Positions 26,049-33,675 of a stretch of DNA of 64,000 nucleotides are shown here, in pieces. Below the pieces are notes generated by a model. It saw nothing but the letters and a program-made list of their open reading frames with translations, did no database searches and had not been told where the DNA came from. Location: positions 124,001-188,000 of the forward strand of contig NZ_SROX01000005.1 of assembly GCF_013141915.1 (NCBI RefSeq), read 5' to 3'. Within the stretch, counting starts at the first letter, position 1. Each line of letters starts with the position of its first letter. This stretch comes from Cupriavidus necator. Lineage in GTDB: Bacteria; Pseudomonadota; Gammaproteobacteria; Burkholderiales; Burkholderiaceae. The translations under genes and the position numbers were made by a program.

Positions 26049-26367
26049 GGCGGGCTCCTGAAAGGTGGATCGGGCAGCAAGCCCTTGCAGGTTCCGGGCC
26101 ACCGTTGCGGCGCGTTGCCGCCGCGCGGGTAGCACGGGCCGTTTGTAAATGGTGCGTGTATCGGCACCGGCTTCCACGCTGGGGAGGCGGTATTGGCGCG
26201 TGCCGTCCTTGTCTTCGCCCGCCCTTGTTCCCGGATTGGTAGTTTCCCCACTCTGCCGGCATCGCCCACGGCGATATGATGCGCACCTGTTGGTTCAATA
26301 CAGAAACAGTTGTTCAAATATGAACGCAAGGCGGGAGGCCTGTCGTGGCCGGGCAAGGAGAGATATC
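26049..26367. other. Leader region of the porin gene
   Basis: No gene is supported. The region holds divergent promoters for DUF3597 and the porin and a palindrome at 26312-26325. Confidence 0.4.
26312..26325. promoter_or_regulatory. Candidate operator before the porin gene
   Basis: GTTCA-AATA-TGAAC is a perfect 5-4-5 palindrome 43 bases before the porin start. It resembles IclR- or TetR-type sites; no such regulator is encoded next to it. Role inferred. Confidence 0.3.
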
Positions 26368-27459
26368 GTGAAATTCCGCATCGTTGCGTCCGCACTCGCC
26401 GCGGCGCTGCCATTGGCGGCGGCCGCGCAGTCGGTGACCGTCTACGGCGTCATCGATACGGGGGTGGAATACCTGAACCACGTCGGCGCGGCGGGCCAAA
26501 CCCTGGTGCGCCAGCCGTCGCTGGCGGCGACCGTGCCGTCACGCTGGGGCTTGCGCGGCAGTGAGGATCTCGGCAACGGGCTCAAGAGCGTGTTCGTGCT
26601 CGAATCGGGGTTTGCCCCTGACTCGGGTGTTTCGAACCAGGGCGCGCGCCTGTTCGGGCGCCAGGCCTTCGTCGGGGTGAGCGGCCCCTGGGGGCAGGTG
26701 GGGTTCGGGCGCCAGTACACCATGCTGTTCTGGGCCAGACTGGATACCGACATCCTGACCTCCAACGTCTATGGCGTCGGCTCGATCGACAGCTATATCC
26801 CCAACACGCGCGCCGACAACGCGGTGTCGTACAAGGGCAAGTTCGGCGGGGTCACCGTCGGCGCGACGTACAGCCTGGGCCGCGATGCCGTCAATGCCGG
26901 CCCCGGACCGGCCGGCACCAACTGCGCGGGCGAGAACCCGGCGGACGCCAGGGCCTGCCGCGAGTGGTCCGCCATGCTGATGTACGAGACCGCCTGGTGG
27001 GGCGTGAGCGCGGCCTACGATTCGCTGCGCGGCGGCCCGGGCGCGTTTGGCGGCCTGACCCGCAGCAGCCTGACGGACGATCGCTTCTCGCTGGGCGGCT
27101 ACATGCTGCTGCAGCGGACCAAGCTTGGCCTCGGCCTGCTGTCGCGCAACAACCAGGCGAGCGCCACGCCGCGCAGCGATCTGTGGTTCGCGGGCGCCTC
27201 GCATGACCTCACGCCCGCGTTCAACCTTGCCGGCGAACTCTATTACCTGTGGTACCGGCACAGCGCGAACCGGGCCTGGCTAGGCGCGATCCGCGGCACC
27301 TATGCGTTCTCGAAACGCACCTCGGTCTATGCCACCGCCGGCTATATCGACAATCGCGGCCAGTCGGCGCTGTCGGTCAGCGGTGGCAGCCCGGGCGGCA
27401 ATCCCGCGCCCGGCGTCAACCAGGCCGGCGTCATGCTTGGCATCAAGCAGATCTTCTGA
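26368..27459 (+). CDS. Gram-negative porin (OmpC/Bordetella-type)
   Basis: A 363-residue general porin of the Burkholderiales type. Signal peptide MKFRIVASALAAALPLAAAA then QSVTVYGVIDTGVEYLNHVG; the block SRWGLRGSEDLGNGLKSVFV and the 'LFGRQAFVGVSG.WGQVGFGRQY' region are diagnostic, and the chain ends MLGIKQIF with terminal F. Start GTG 26368 has AAGGAGAG upstream. Such porins pass small polar solutes. It is 33 bases before the MBL-fold gene and may be co-transcribed with it. Confidence 0.92.
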   Translation: MKFRIVASALAAALPLAAAAQSVTVYGVIDTGVEYLNHVGAAGQTLVRQPSLAATVPSRWGLRGSEDLGNGLKSVFVLESGFAPDSGVSNQGARLFGRQAFVGVSGPWGQVGFGRQYTMLFWARLDTDILTSNVYGVGSIDSYIPNTRADNAVSYKGKFGGVTVGATYSLGRDAVNAGPGPAGTNCAGENPADARACREWSAMLMYETAWWGVSAAYDSLRGGPGAFGGLTRSSLTDDRFSLGGYMLLQRTKLGLGLLSRNNQASATPRSDLWFAGASHDLTPAFNLAGELYYLWYRHSANRAWLGAIRGTYAFSKRTSVYATAGYIDNRGQSALSVSGGSPGGNPAPGVNQAGVMLGIKQIF

Positions 27460-27492
27460 GCCGTTGCGGCCATTCTTTCAAGAGGTAGAACG

Positions 27493-28530
27493 ATGAAACC
27501 ATCCCGCTTGCTGTCGATGCTGAGCGGCATCGCCCTGATTTTCGCGTCAGCGCTCTCGGCCGCCGCGCCCGCCGCGGCGCCGGTGGCCGTCACGCCCTCG
27601 GCCGCGCCGGCCCGCGCCGCCGGTGCCGATCGCGCCGACGCTTTCCGCGTGACGCTGCTGGGCACCGGCACGCCGGTGCCGTCGCCAACCCGCGCCGGCT
27701 ACAGCACGCTGGTGGAAGCCGGTGGCCAGAAGCTGGTGTTCGATTTCGGCCGCAACGTATCGGTGCGCCTGTGGGAGTTGCGGATTCCGCTGGGCAGCAT
27801 CGATGCGCATTTCCTTACGCACTTCCATTCCGACCACCTGGTGGGGCTGCCGGACCTGTGGCTGACCGGCTGGCTGCGGCCGCCCTATGGCCGCCGCGAC
27901 CGGCCCATGGCGCTATATGGCCCGGCGGGCACGCGCGCGCTGGCGGAGGGCCTGCGCCAGGCCTTTGCCACCGATATCGCGATCCGGCACAAGGACGAGG
28001 GCAGCGCGCTCACCGGCATCACCATCGATGCCCACGACGTGGCGCCCGGCGTCGTCTATGAAAAGGACGGGGTGCGCGTGACCGCGTTCGAGAACGACCA
28101 CGGCGACAACATCCGCCCGTCGTACGGCTACCGCATCGACTATCGTGGTCGTTCGGTGGTGCTGTCGGGCGATACCCGCTTCAGTCCCGCCGTGGTGGCG
28201 CAAGCCCGGAACGCGGATGTGCTGGTGCATTGCGTCACGCTGATCCCGGATGCGCTGCTGGCGTCCAACCCGGCGTACCGCGCCATCTACGACCATCTGT
28301 CTTCGCCCGAGGATGCCGCGCGGGTGTTCCAGGCCGCTGCGCCCAGGCTGGCGGTGTTCAGCCACATCGGCCTGAACGGCGATGCCACCGTGGGGCAGAT
28401 CGTCGAGCGGGTCCGCAAGACCTACGCCGGTGAACTGCTGGTTGGCGAAGACCTGACCCGCGTGGAAATCAGCCTGGATGGCCGTGCGGGGAGCTCGGGC
28501 GGCATCGCGGTGTGGCAGGAGAAGCCCTGA
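27493..28530 (+). CDS. Exported MBL-fold metallohydrolase (arylsulfatase AtsA/RNase Z-like)
   Basis: A 345-residue metallo-beta-lactamase-fold protein with a signal peptide (about 1-25) and an alanine/proline linker. The metal motif THFHSDH is clear, with later ligands in VLSGDTRFS and FSHIG; the order HxHxDH...GDT...H fits the RNase Z/AtsA branch. Because it is exported, a phosphodiester or sulfate ester substrate in the periplasm is more likely than tRNA. AAGAGGTAGAACG precedes the ATG, 33 bases after the porin. Substrate unknown. Confidence 0.85.
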   Translation: MKPSRLLSMLSGIALIFASALSAAAPAAAPVAVTPSAAPARAAGADRADAFRVTLLGTGTPVPSPTRAGYSTLVEAGGQKLVFDFGRNVSVRLWELRIPLGSIDAHFLTHFHSDHLVGLPDLWLTGWLRPPYGRRDRPMALYGPAGTRALAEGLRQAFATDIAIRHKDEGSALTGITIDAHDVAPGVVYEKDGVRVTAFENDHGDNIRPSYGYRIDYRGRSVVLSGDTRFSPAVVAQARNADVLVHCVTLIPDALLASNPAYRAIYDHLSSPEDAARVFQAAAPRLAVFSHIGLNGDATVGQIVERVRKTYAGELLVGEDLTRVEISLDGRAGSSGGIAVWQEKP

Positions 28531-28554
28531 GCCACGGGCGGCGCGCCGATACGA

Positions 28555-29544
28555 TCAGTCCGGCTTGATCCCGGCCCGCGCAATGATCGGCCTCCAGCGC
28601 TGCTGCTCCTGTGCGATGAAGCGCGAGAACTCCGCCGGCGTGCCGCCCACCACGATGGCCGCGTCCGCGCTCAGGCGCTCGACCGAGCTCTGGCTTTTCA
28701 CCGCCTTCATGGCGGCGTCCGCCAGCTTGTCGGCGGCCGCCTGCGGCAGCGATGCCGGCGCCAGCAGGCCGTACCACTGCGTCATCTCGAAGCCGGGATA
28801 GCCTTGCTCCGCCACCGTGGGGACGTCAGGCAGCTGGGCGATGCGCTGGGTGGTGCCGGTGGCGATGCAGCGCACCTTGCCGGCCTTGATGAACTGCAGG
28901 ATCGCAGGCGCGCCGACCGCGGCGGCGTCGAGCCGGCCGGACAGCAGGTCGGTGATCTGCGGGCCGCTGCCGCGGTACGGCACGTGGGTGATGAAGGTGC
29001 CGGTAGCGGCCTTCAGGTATTCAAAGGCGAGGTGGCCGGCACTGCCGTTGCCGGCCGAACCATAGTTGAGCTTGCCGGGCTTGCTCTTGGCGAGCGCGAC
29101 GAATTCCTTCAGGTTCTTCGCGGGCACGTCGGGATGCACCACGTACAGGCTCGGCACCTTGGACAGCAGCGAGATCGCGCGGAAGTCCTTGACGGGGTCG
29201 TAAGGCAGCTTCGCGAAGATGAAGGGATTGACCGCCAGCGTGCCGATATGGCCGAGGATCAGCGTGTGGTTGTCGTCGGCGCGCGCGACTTCGCCCATCG
29301 CGATATTGCCGGCGGCGCCGGGCTTGTTTTCGACGAACACCGACACGCCGAGCAGCTTGGTCAGCTCCGCGGCGGTCGAGCGCGCGACGATCTCCGAACT
29401 GCCGCCCGGCGCGAACGGCACCACCAGCCGGATCGGCTTGGCGGGCCAGGCCTGGGCGCGGGCGAGGGTGGGCGCCAGTGCGTACGCGCCGAGCGCGGCG
29501 CCGGCCTTGAGCAGTTGGCGGCGAAAGGGATTGGCTGTGGTCAT
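28555..29544 (-). CDS. Bug/TctC-family periplasmic substrate-binding protein
   Basis: A 329-residue TctC-family protein. The N-terminus FRRQLLKAGAALGAYALAPT with ARAQA is an RR-containing, possibly Tat-type signal. Family blocks: WPAKPIRLVVPFAPGGSSE, VENKPGAAGN, THVPYRGSGPQITDLLSG. AGGAGAC precedes the ATG. It is 68 bases downstream of another Bug gene of the same orientation; the two are clearly diverged, so they probably bind different or stereoisomeric acids. Confidence 0.92.
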   Translation of the reverse strand: MTTANPFRRQLLKAGAALGAYALAPTLARAQAWPAKPIRLVVPFAPGGSSEIVARSTAAELTKLLGVSVFVENKPGAAGNIAMGEVARADDNHTLILGHIGTLAVNPFIFAKLPYDPVKDFRAISLLSKVPSLYVVHPDVPAKNLKEFVALAKSKPGKLNYGSAGNGSAGHLAFEYLKAATGTFITHVPYRGSGPQITDLLSGRLDAAAVGAPAILQFIKAGKVRCIATGTTQRIAQLPDVPTVAEQGYPGFEMTQWYGLLAPASLPQAAADKLADAAMKAVKSQSSVERLSADAAIVVGGTPAEFSRFIAQEQQRWRPIIARAGIKPD

Positions 29545-29612
29545 GCTTGTCTCCTGGAATTACGGTAGCCGGGCCGTGGCGCGGCACGGGCGATAGTGGG
29601 TAGCGGGGAGCC

Positions 29613-30587
29613 TTACTCGGGTTTGATGTTGCCGTCGCGGATGACCTTGGCCCAGAGCCGCGCCTGCCCGTCGATAAACTGGCGCGCTTGCGCCGGGGGT
29701 GCCGCCACCACTTCGCCGCCGAGTTCGGCCACCCGTTGCCGGATCTGCGCGCTGGTCATGATCTTCTGCAGCGCGTCGGCAAGCTTCGTGGCGATCGGCT
29801 CCGGTGTCGCGGCGGGAACGAAGGCCGCGTTCCATTCATAGACCTCGTAGCTGGCCACGCCGGCTTCCTGCATGGTCGGCACGGCCGGCAACGCCGGCGT
29901 GCGGGCCCGGCTGGTCACCGCCAGCGGCTTGAGCTTGCCGGCCTGGATGTGCTGCAGGCTCGAGGCCACGTTGGCGAAGAACAGCGGCACCTGGCCGGCG
30001 ATGACATCGGTCATGGCGGGGCCACCGCCCTTGTAGGGCACGTGCAGCAGGTCGACGCCGGCGCGCTGCTCGAACAGCACGCCGGCCAGATGCTGCGCAG
30101 AGCCGTTGCCCGACGACGCAAAGGCGATCGAGCCCGGCTTCTGTTTGGCCATGGCGACGACGTCGCTGACCTTGCCCGCCGGAAAGCTGGCGGTGGCCAC
30201 CAGCACGTTGGGATAGCGCGCCAGCACGCCGATCGCCCGGAAGGCCTTGTCCGGATCATAGGGCAGGCGCGGATAAAGGCTGGGGTTCACGGCATACGAC
30301 GAAGCATCGATCATCAGCGTGTAGCCATCCGGCGCGGCCTTGGCGACATAGGCGGCGCCGATCTGCCCGCCGGCGCCGGGCCGGTTCTCGACCACCACGG
30401 TCTGCCCCAGCTCGCGCCCGAGAGCCGGCGCAATCAACCGTGCCATCAGGTCCGCGCCGCCACCCGGCGGGTACGTCACCACGATGGTGAGGGGACGTGC
30501 CGGCCAGGTTGTGGCGGGGTCGGCGGCCTGCGCCGGCGTGAGGGTGGCGATCATGGCCGTGGCAGCGATCGCGTGGCGTGCGTGCAT
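29613..30587 (-). CDS. Bug/TctC-family periplasmic substrate-binding protein
   Basis: A 324-residue TctC-family protein: signal peptide about 1-21 (TLTPAQAA), then WPARPLTIVVTYPPGGGADL, VVENRPGAGGQIG, APDGYTLMID and HVPYKGGGPAMTDVIAG. It follows a GntR regulator by 26 bases and precedes a second Bug gene, so all three are likely one transcript. No TctAB genes are nearby. Confidence 0.92.
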   Translation of the reverse strand: MHARHAIAATAMIATLTPAQAADPATTWPARPLTIVVTYPPGGGADLMARLIAPALGRELGQTVVVENRPGAGGQIGAAYVAKAAPDGYTLMIDASSYAVNPSLYPRLPYDPDKAFRAIGVLARYPNVLVATASFPAGKVSDVVAMAKQKPGSIAFASSGNGSAQHLAGVLFEQRAGVDLLHVPYKGGGPAMTDVIAGQVPLFFANVASSLQHIQAGKLKPLAVTSRARTPALPAVPTMQEAGVASYEVYEWNAAFVPAATPEPIATKLADALQKIMTSAQIRQRVAELGGEVVAAPPAQARQFIDGQARLWAKVIRDGNIKPE

Positions 30588-30613
30588 GAGTCTGTCTCCG
30601 TGGGGACGGTCCG

Positions 30614-31363
30614 TCAGCGGACGTCAGCGGTATAGCGAAAGGCAAAGGCGTCGCCGCGCGTGAGCCGGTATTCGATGCAGTCGCCGGCCAGGTCGAAGGC
30701 GTGCCGGGTCACGACCGCGCACGGATGCGCATCGGGCAGCGCCAGCAATCCGGCCTCGTCCGCCGCCAGCGTGCGGAAGGTCACCTCGTCGACGGCGCGA
30801 TGGACCGTGACGCCGCAAGCGCTGCCCAGCAGCGGGTAGAGCAGGTCGCCCCATTGCGCCCGCGGCAGCTGTTGCAGCGCTTCACAGCGCGGCAGCGGCA
30901 GCCAGATCGATTCCAGCAGCCGCGGCGTGTCGCCCAGCCAGCGGCGGCGCGAGATCGCCAGCCCGCGCGCGCCGCCCGCCAGGCCGAAGCGCGCGGCCAT
31001 GGCCTGGTCCAGCCGGACCGTGCGGCACGACAAAATTTCGGAGCGCGGCACCACGGGCGCGCCATCGGACCGGCCGAAGCGGAAAAACCGCATCAGGCTG
31101 GCGCCGCTCAGTCCCTTGCGCACGAAGGTGCCCTTGCCCTGCACGCGCTCGAGCAGGCCTTGCTGGACCAGTACGGCGATGGCCTGGCGGATGGTGCCCA
31201 GCGCAATGCCGAACTCCCTGGCCAGCGCGCCTTCGGCCGGGATCACACTGCCTGGTGTCCAGGCGCCGGAAACGATCCGGGCTTGCAGTGCCGCCGCAAT
31301 CTGGCCGTAGCGGCTCAGGCCCGCGGCGGCGGGAGTAGTCTGGTGCAGCGCGTTGTCTGGCAT
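30614..31363 (-). CDS. GntR-family regulator (HutC/UTRA type)
   Basis: A 249-residue regulator. An N-terminal winged helix (RYGQIAAALQARIVSGAWTP, ALAREFGIALGTIRQAIAVL) is followed by a UTRA ligand domain (about 95-245). It is divergent from the amidohydrolase at 31469 and heads a unit with two Bug genes. The 105-base gap holds two 12-base palindromes that could be its operators. Effector unknown, probably the imported acid or a breakdown product. Confidence 0.9.
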   Translation of the reverse strand: MPDNALHQTTPAAAGLSRYGQIAAALQARIVSGAWTPGSVIPAEGALAREFGIALGTIRQAIAVLVQQGLLERVQGKGTFVRKGLSGASLMRFFRFGRSDGAPVVPRSEILSCRTVRLDQAMAARFGLAGGARGLAISRRRWLGDTPRLLESIWLPLPRCEALQQLPRAQWGDLLYPLLGSACGVTVHRAVDEVTFRTLAADEAGLLALPDAHPCAVVTRHAFDLAGDCIEYRLTRGDAFAFRYTADVR

Positions 31364-31393
31364 GCCGAAGCCGTGCTAAATTGATTGCCGATA

Positions 31394-31405
31394 TCCTCTA
31401 GAGGA
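31394..31405. promoter_or_regulatory. Candidate GntR operator 1
   Basis: TCCTCTAGAGGA is a perfect 12-base palindrome about 30 bases before the GntR start codon, in the divergent promoter region. Role inferred. Confidence 0.45.
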
Positions 31406-31433
31406 CTAGAATACTGACGCGGGTCCGGACGCC

Positions 31434-31445
31434 ATATCCGGATAT
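31434..31445. promoter_or_regulatory. Candidate GntR operator 2
   Basis: ATATCCGGATAT is a perfect 12-base palindrome 24 bases before the amidohydrolase start, 40 bases from the first palindrome. It differs in sequence from it, so only one may be the true GntR site. Confidence 0.35.
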
Positions 31446-31468
31446 ACCCGCCCCACGGAGGGCTGATG

Positions 31469-32302
31469 ATGAGCCGGCACGCTTTGCCGCTGGTGGATAC
31501 CCACTTCCACGTGTTCGATAACGGCGGTGCCATGCCTTCGGCCCGCTACCGGCCCGCTTATGCCGCCGGGCTGGATGACTGGCGGGCCAGGCTGGGCGGC
31601 TTGGGAGATTTGTACGGGGTGGTGGTGCAAACCAGCTTTCTGGGCACCGACAACTCGACGTTGCTGGCGGCGCTGCAGGCCCGGCCGGAGCGCCTGCGCG
31701 GCGTGGCGGTGGTCGACCCCTCGGTGACCGACCCGGAGCTGGAAACATTGCAGGCCGCCGGCGTGCGTGGGATCCGCCTCAACCTGTACGGCGATCCGGA
31801 CTGGCAGCGCATTGCCACCGCGCCGTGGCGCGCGCTGTTCCGCAGGATCGACGCGCTGGGCTGGCATGTCGAACTCCATACCCAGAATGGCGACGGCGGC
31901 ATGGTGCTGGCGCGGCTCGACGCGGCCCTTGGCGATGCCGGCACGCCGGTGGTGCTGGATCACTTTGGCCGCCCCGGCAGCGCCGGCATCGCCGATGCCA
32001 TCTTCGGGGTTGCCGCGGCCGTGCGGGCGCGCCGCCCGGTGTGGGTGAAGATCAGTGGGCCATACCGGCTACCATCACCGCAACACTGGCCCGCTATGGC
32101 GCAGGCATGGCGCGAAATCGTCGGCGACGACCGGCTGTTGTGGGGCAGCGACTGGCCCTGGACCAATCACGAGGGGCTGGTTCGGCTAGATGAGTGCCGC
32201 AGCCTTGCCGCCTGGCAAGCGCGGGATGACGCGGCGTTGTCCGCGGCGCTGCGATGGCGCAACGCCGCAGCGCTATACGGGTTTGCGGTGGAAGTACCCT
32301 AG
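31469..32302 (+). CDS. Amidohydrolase-family TIM-barrel hydrolase (PDC lactonase-like)
   Basis: A 277-residue member of the amidohydrolase_2 family, near 2-pyrone-4,6-dicarboxylate lactonase. It starts with the metal motif VDTHFHVFD, has the central HxH-type strand ELHTQNGD, the VVLDHFGRPG segment and the late WGSDWPWTNHE block with its conserved aspartate. These enzymes open lactones or hydrolyse related acids. GGAGGG is 6 bases before ATG 31469; ATG 31466 is also possible. It is divergent from the GntR-Bug-Bug unit, suggesting that a carboxylate imported by those proteins is its substrate or precursor. Confidence 0.85.
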   Translation: MSRHALPLVDTHFHVFDNGGAMPSARYRPAYAAGLDDWRARLGGLGDLYGVVVQTSFLGTDNSTLLAALQARPERLRGVAVVDPSVTDPELETLQAAGVRGIRLNLYGDPDWQRIATAPWRALFRRIDALGWHVELHTQNGDGGMVLARLDAALGDAGTPVVLDHFGRPGSAGIADAIFGVAAAVRARRPVWVKISGPYRLPSPQHWPAMAQAWREIVGDDRLLWGSDWPWTNHEGLVRLDECRSLAAWQARDDAALSAALRWRNAAALYGFAVEVP

Positions 32303-32309
32303 GCGTAAG

Positions 32310-32331
32310 GGCGCCGGCGCTGGAGCGCCCC
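32310..32331. terminator. Possible bidirectional terminator hairpin
   Basis: GGGCGC and GCGCCC pair around a GC-rich loop between the converging amidohydrolase and DUF2894 genes. No T-run. Weak evidence. Confidence 0.3.
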
Positions 32332-32342
32332 GGCCCATCGTG

Positions 32343-33035
32343 CTATTTGCGGGCCTTGCCGCGCTGGCTTTTCCTGGCGGCGGCGCGGGACGCTTCCTTC
32401 TGCGCCGCTGCCGCGGCGCCCAGCTGCTCCAGCCACGCCATGCCCTCGACATATGACAGGAAATGCCGCAAGTATTCCGGCGAGGTCTCGCGCATTAGGG
32501 ACAGCGAGCGGTGCACGAGGTGATCGGTGTTGAGCGGCCCGGCGTTTTCCGGCACGCGTTGCTGCGACTGGCGGAACTGTTGCTCGACGCTGACCCGGGC
32601 CCAGGTTTCGCGGAAGTAGTCGGCGAGGGTCTCGACCAGCGGCGTGGCCGGCGGCGCGGCTTGCGCCGGTGCGGGCGAAAGCCGGCGCGCAGCGTCCGGG
32701 GCCGCCGCGATGGCCGGCCTGGCGCGGGCGCCGAGGTCATGCACCAGTGCGCCAAGAGCGCTGGCAGTTTGCGCCGGCGCCGGCCCGGGCGGCGCGTGCT
32801 GGCCCACGGCTTCGCCAGGGCTGTCCGGGTTACGCTGCACCAGGGCGCCATACGCGGCGACCAGGCCCTGCAGGCGCGCCTCCAGCAGGCGGCGTGCCGC
32901 GCCGTCGTGTCCGGCCGCACGGCGGGCCAGAGCCTGCATCAGGCGGAAGCGCACGGGGTCGGCGCAGTCCATGCCGCTGGCCTGCCAGGCGTCCAGTTGC
33001 GCGAAGACCGTGGCCACCGCGTCGAGGTCAGCCAT
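32343..33035 (-). CDS. DUF2894 family protein (fourth gene of the DUF802 system)
   Basis: A 230-residue soluble protein with no signal or membrane segment. It has an N-terminal helical domain, an alanine/proline-rich linker (about 80-135), a conserved helical part (LADYFRETWARVSVEQQFRQ, VHRSLSLMRETSPEYLRHFL, then SYVEGMAWLEQLG) and a basic tail (RKSQRGKARK). It resembles the DUF2894 proteins that accompany DUF802 and OmpA genes in Burkholderiales. Its start overlaps the stop of the OmpA-like gene by 8 bases, so translation is coupled. Function unknown; probably a cytoplasmic partner of the DUF802 tail. Confidence 0.8.
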   Translation of the reverse strand: MADLDAVATVFAQLDAWQASGMDCADPVRFRLMQALARRAAGHDGAARRLLEARLQGLVAAYGALVQRNPDSPGEAVGQHAPPGPAPAQTASALGALVHDLGARARPAIAAAPDAARRLSPAPAQAAPPATPLVETLADYFRETWARVSVEQQFRQSQQRVPENAGPLNTDHLVHRSLSLMRETSPEYLRHFLSYVEGMAWLEQLGAAAAAQKEASRAAARKSQRGKARK

Positions 33036-33675
33036 GCGCCTTCACCGTGCCGGTGGTCACGCGCGGCACCGGCGAGATCTCCACGCGCCGGTTCTTCGCG
33101 CGGCCCGCGGCATCGGCATTCGGGGTCACGGGCTGTTGCGAGCCGAACGCGGCCGAGAACACCGACGAGGGCGGGATGCCCGCATCGATCAGCGTGCGGG
33201 TCACGGTCAGCGCGCGCTGCGCCGACAGTTCCCAGTTGTCGGCAAAGCGCCGGTTGCCCTCGCGCACCTGCTGGTCGTCGGTAAAGCCGCTGACCATCAG
33301 GATCTCGTCGCGGCTGCGGAGGTAAGCCGACAGCGGCTGCGCCAGGCTCTTGAGCAGGTCGCGGCCCTCGGGCTGCAGCTCGGCGGAATTCAATGCGAAC
33401 AGCACGCTGCCGCTGATGCCGATGCGCCCGTTCACCAGCGTCACGCGGCCCGCGGCCAGCGGCCCGGCCAGCGCCTTTTCCAGCGTCTCGCGGCGCTGCG
33501 CTTCCTCTTGCCGCTGCTTCACCTCGGCTTCGAGGCGCGCCGACAGCTCCATCTGCACGCCGATGACCCCGAGCAGGACCAGCACGAACGCGCCCAGCAG
33601 CACCGACATCAGGTCGCCGAAGACCGCCCAGGCCGGCACGGTGGGCTCAACGCCGGCATCGAGTTCTTCTCTCAT
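33028..33675 (-). CDS. MotB/OmpA-like protein (proton-channel B subunit and peptidoglycan anchor)
   Basis: A 215-residue inner-membrane protein built like MotB/ZorB: a short cytoplasmic N-terminus, one membrane helix (about 15-41) beginning WAVFGDLMSVLLGAFVLVLL, a helical linker, and an OmpA-type peptidoglycan-binding domain (about 80-205) ending in AKNRRVEI. D21 lies at the helix start exactly where MotB has its proton-carrying aspartate. Its start overlaps the DUF802 stop (ATGA). With the MotA-like DUF802 protein it should form an ion-driven stator; this is inferred from architecture. Confidence 0.88.
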   Translation of the reverse strand: MREELDAGVEPTVPAWAVFGDLMSVLLGAFVLVLLGVIGVQMELSARLEAEVKQRQEEAQRRETLEKALAGPLAAGRVTLVNGRIGISGSVLFALNSAELQPEGRDLLKSLAQPLSAYLRSRDEILMVSGFTDDQQVREGNRRFADNWELSAQRALTVTRTLIDAGIPPSSVFSAAFGSQQPVTPNADAAGRAKNRRVEISPVPRVTTGTVKAHG

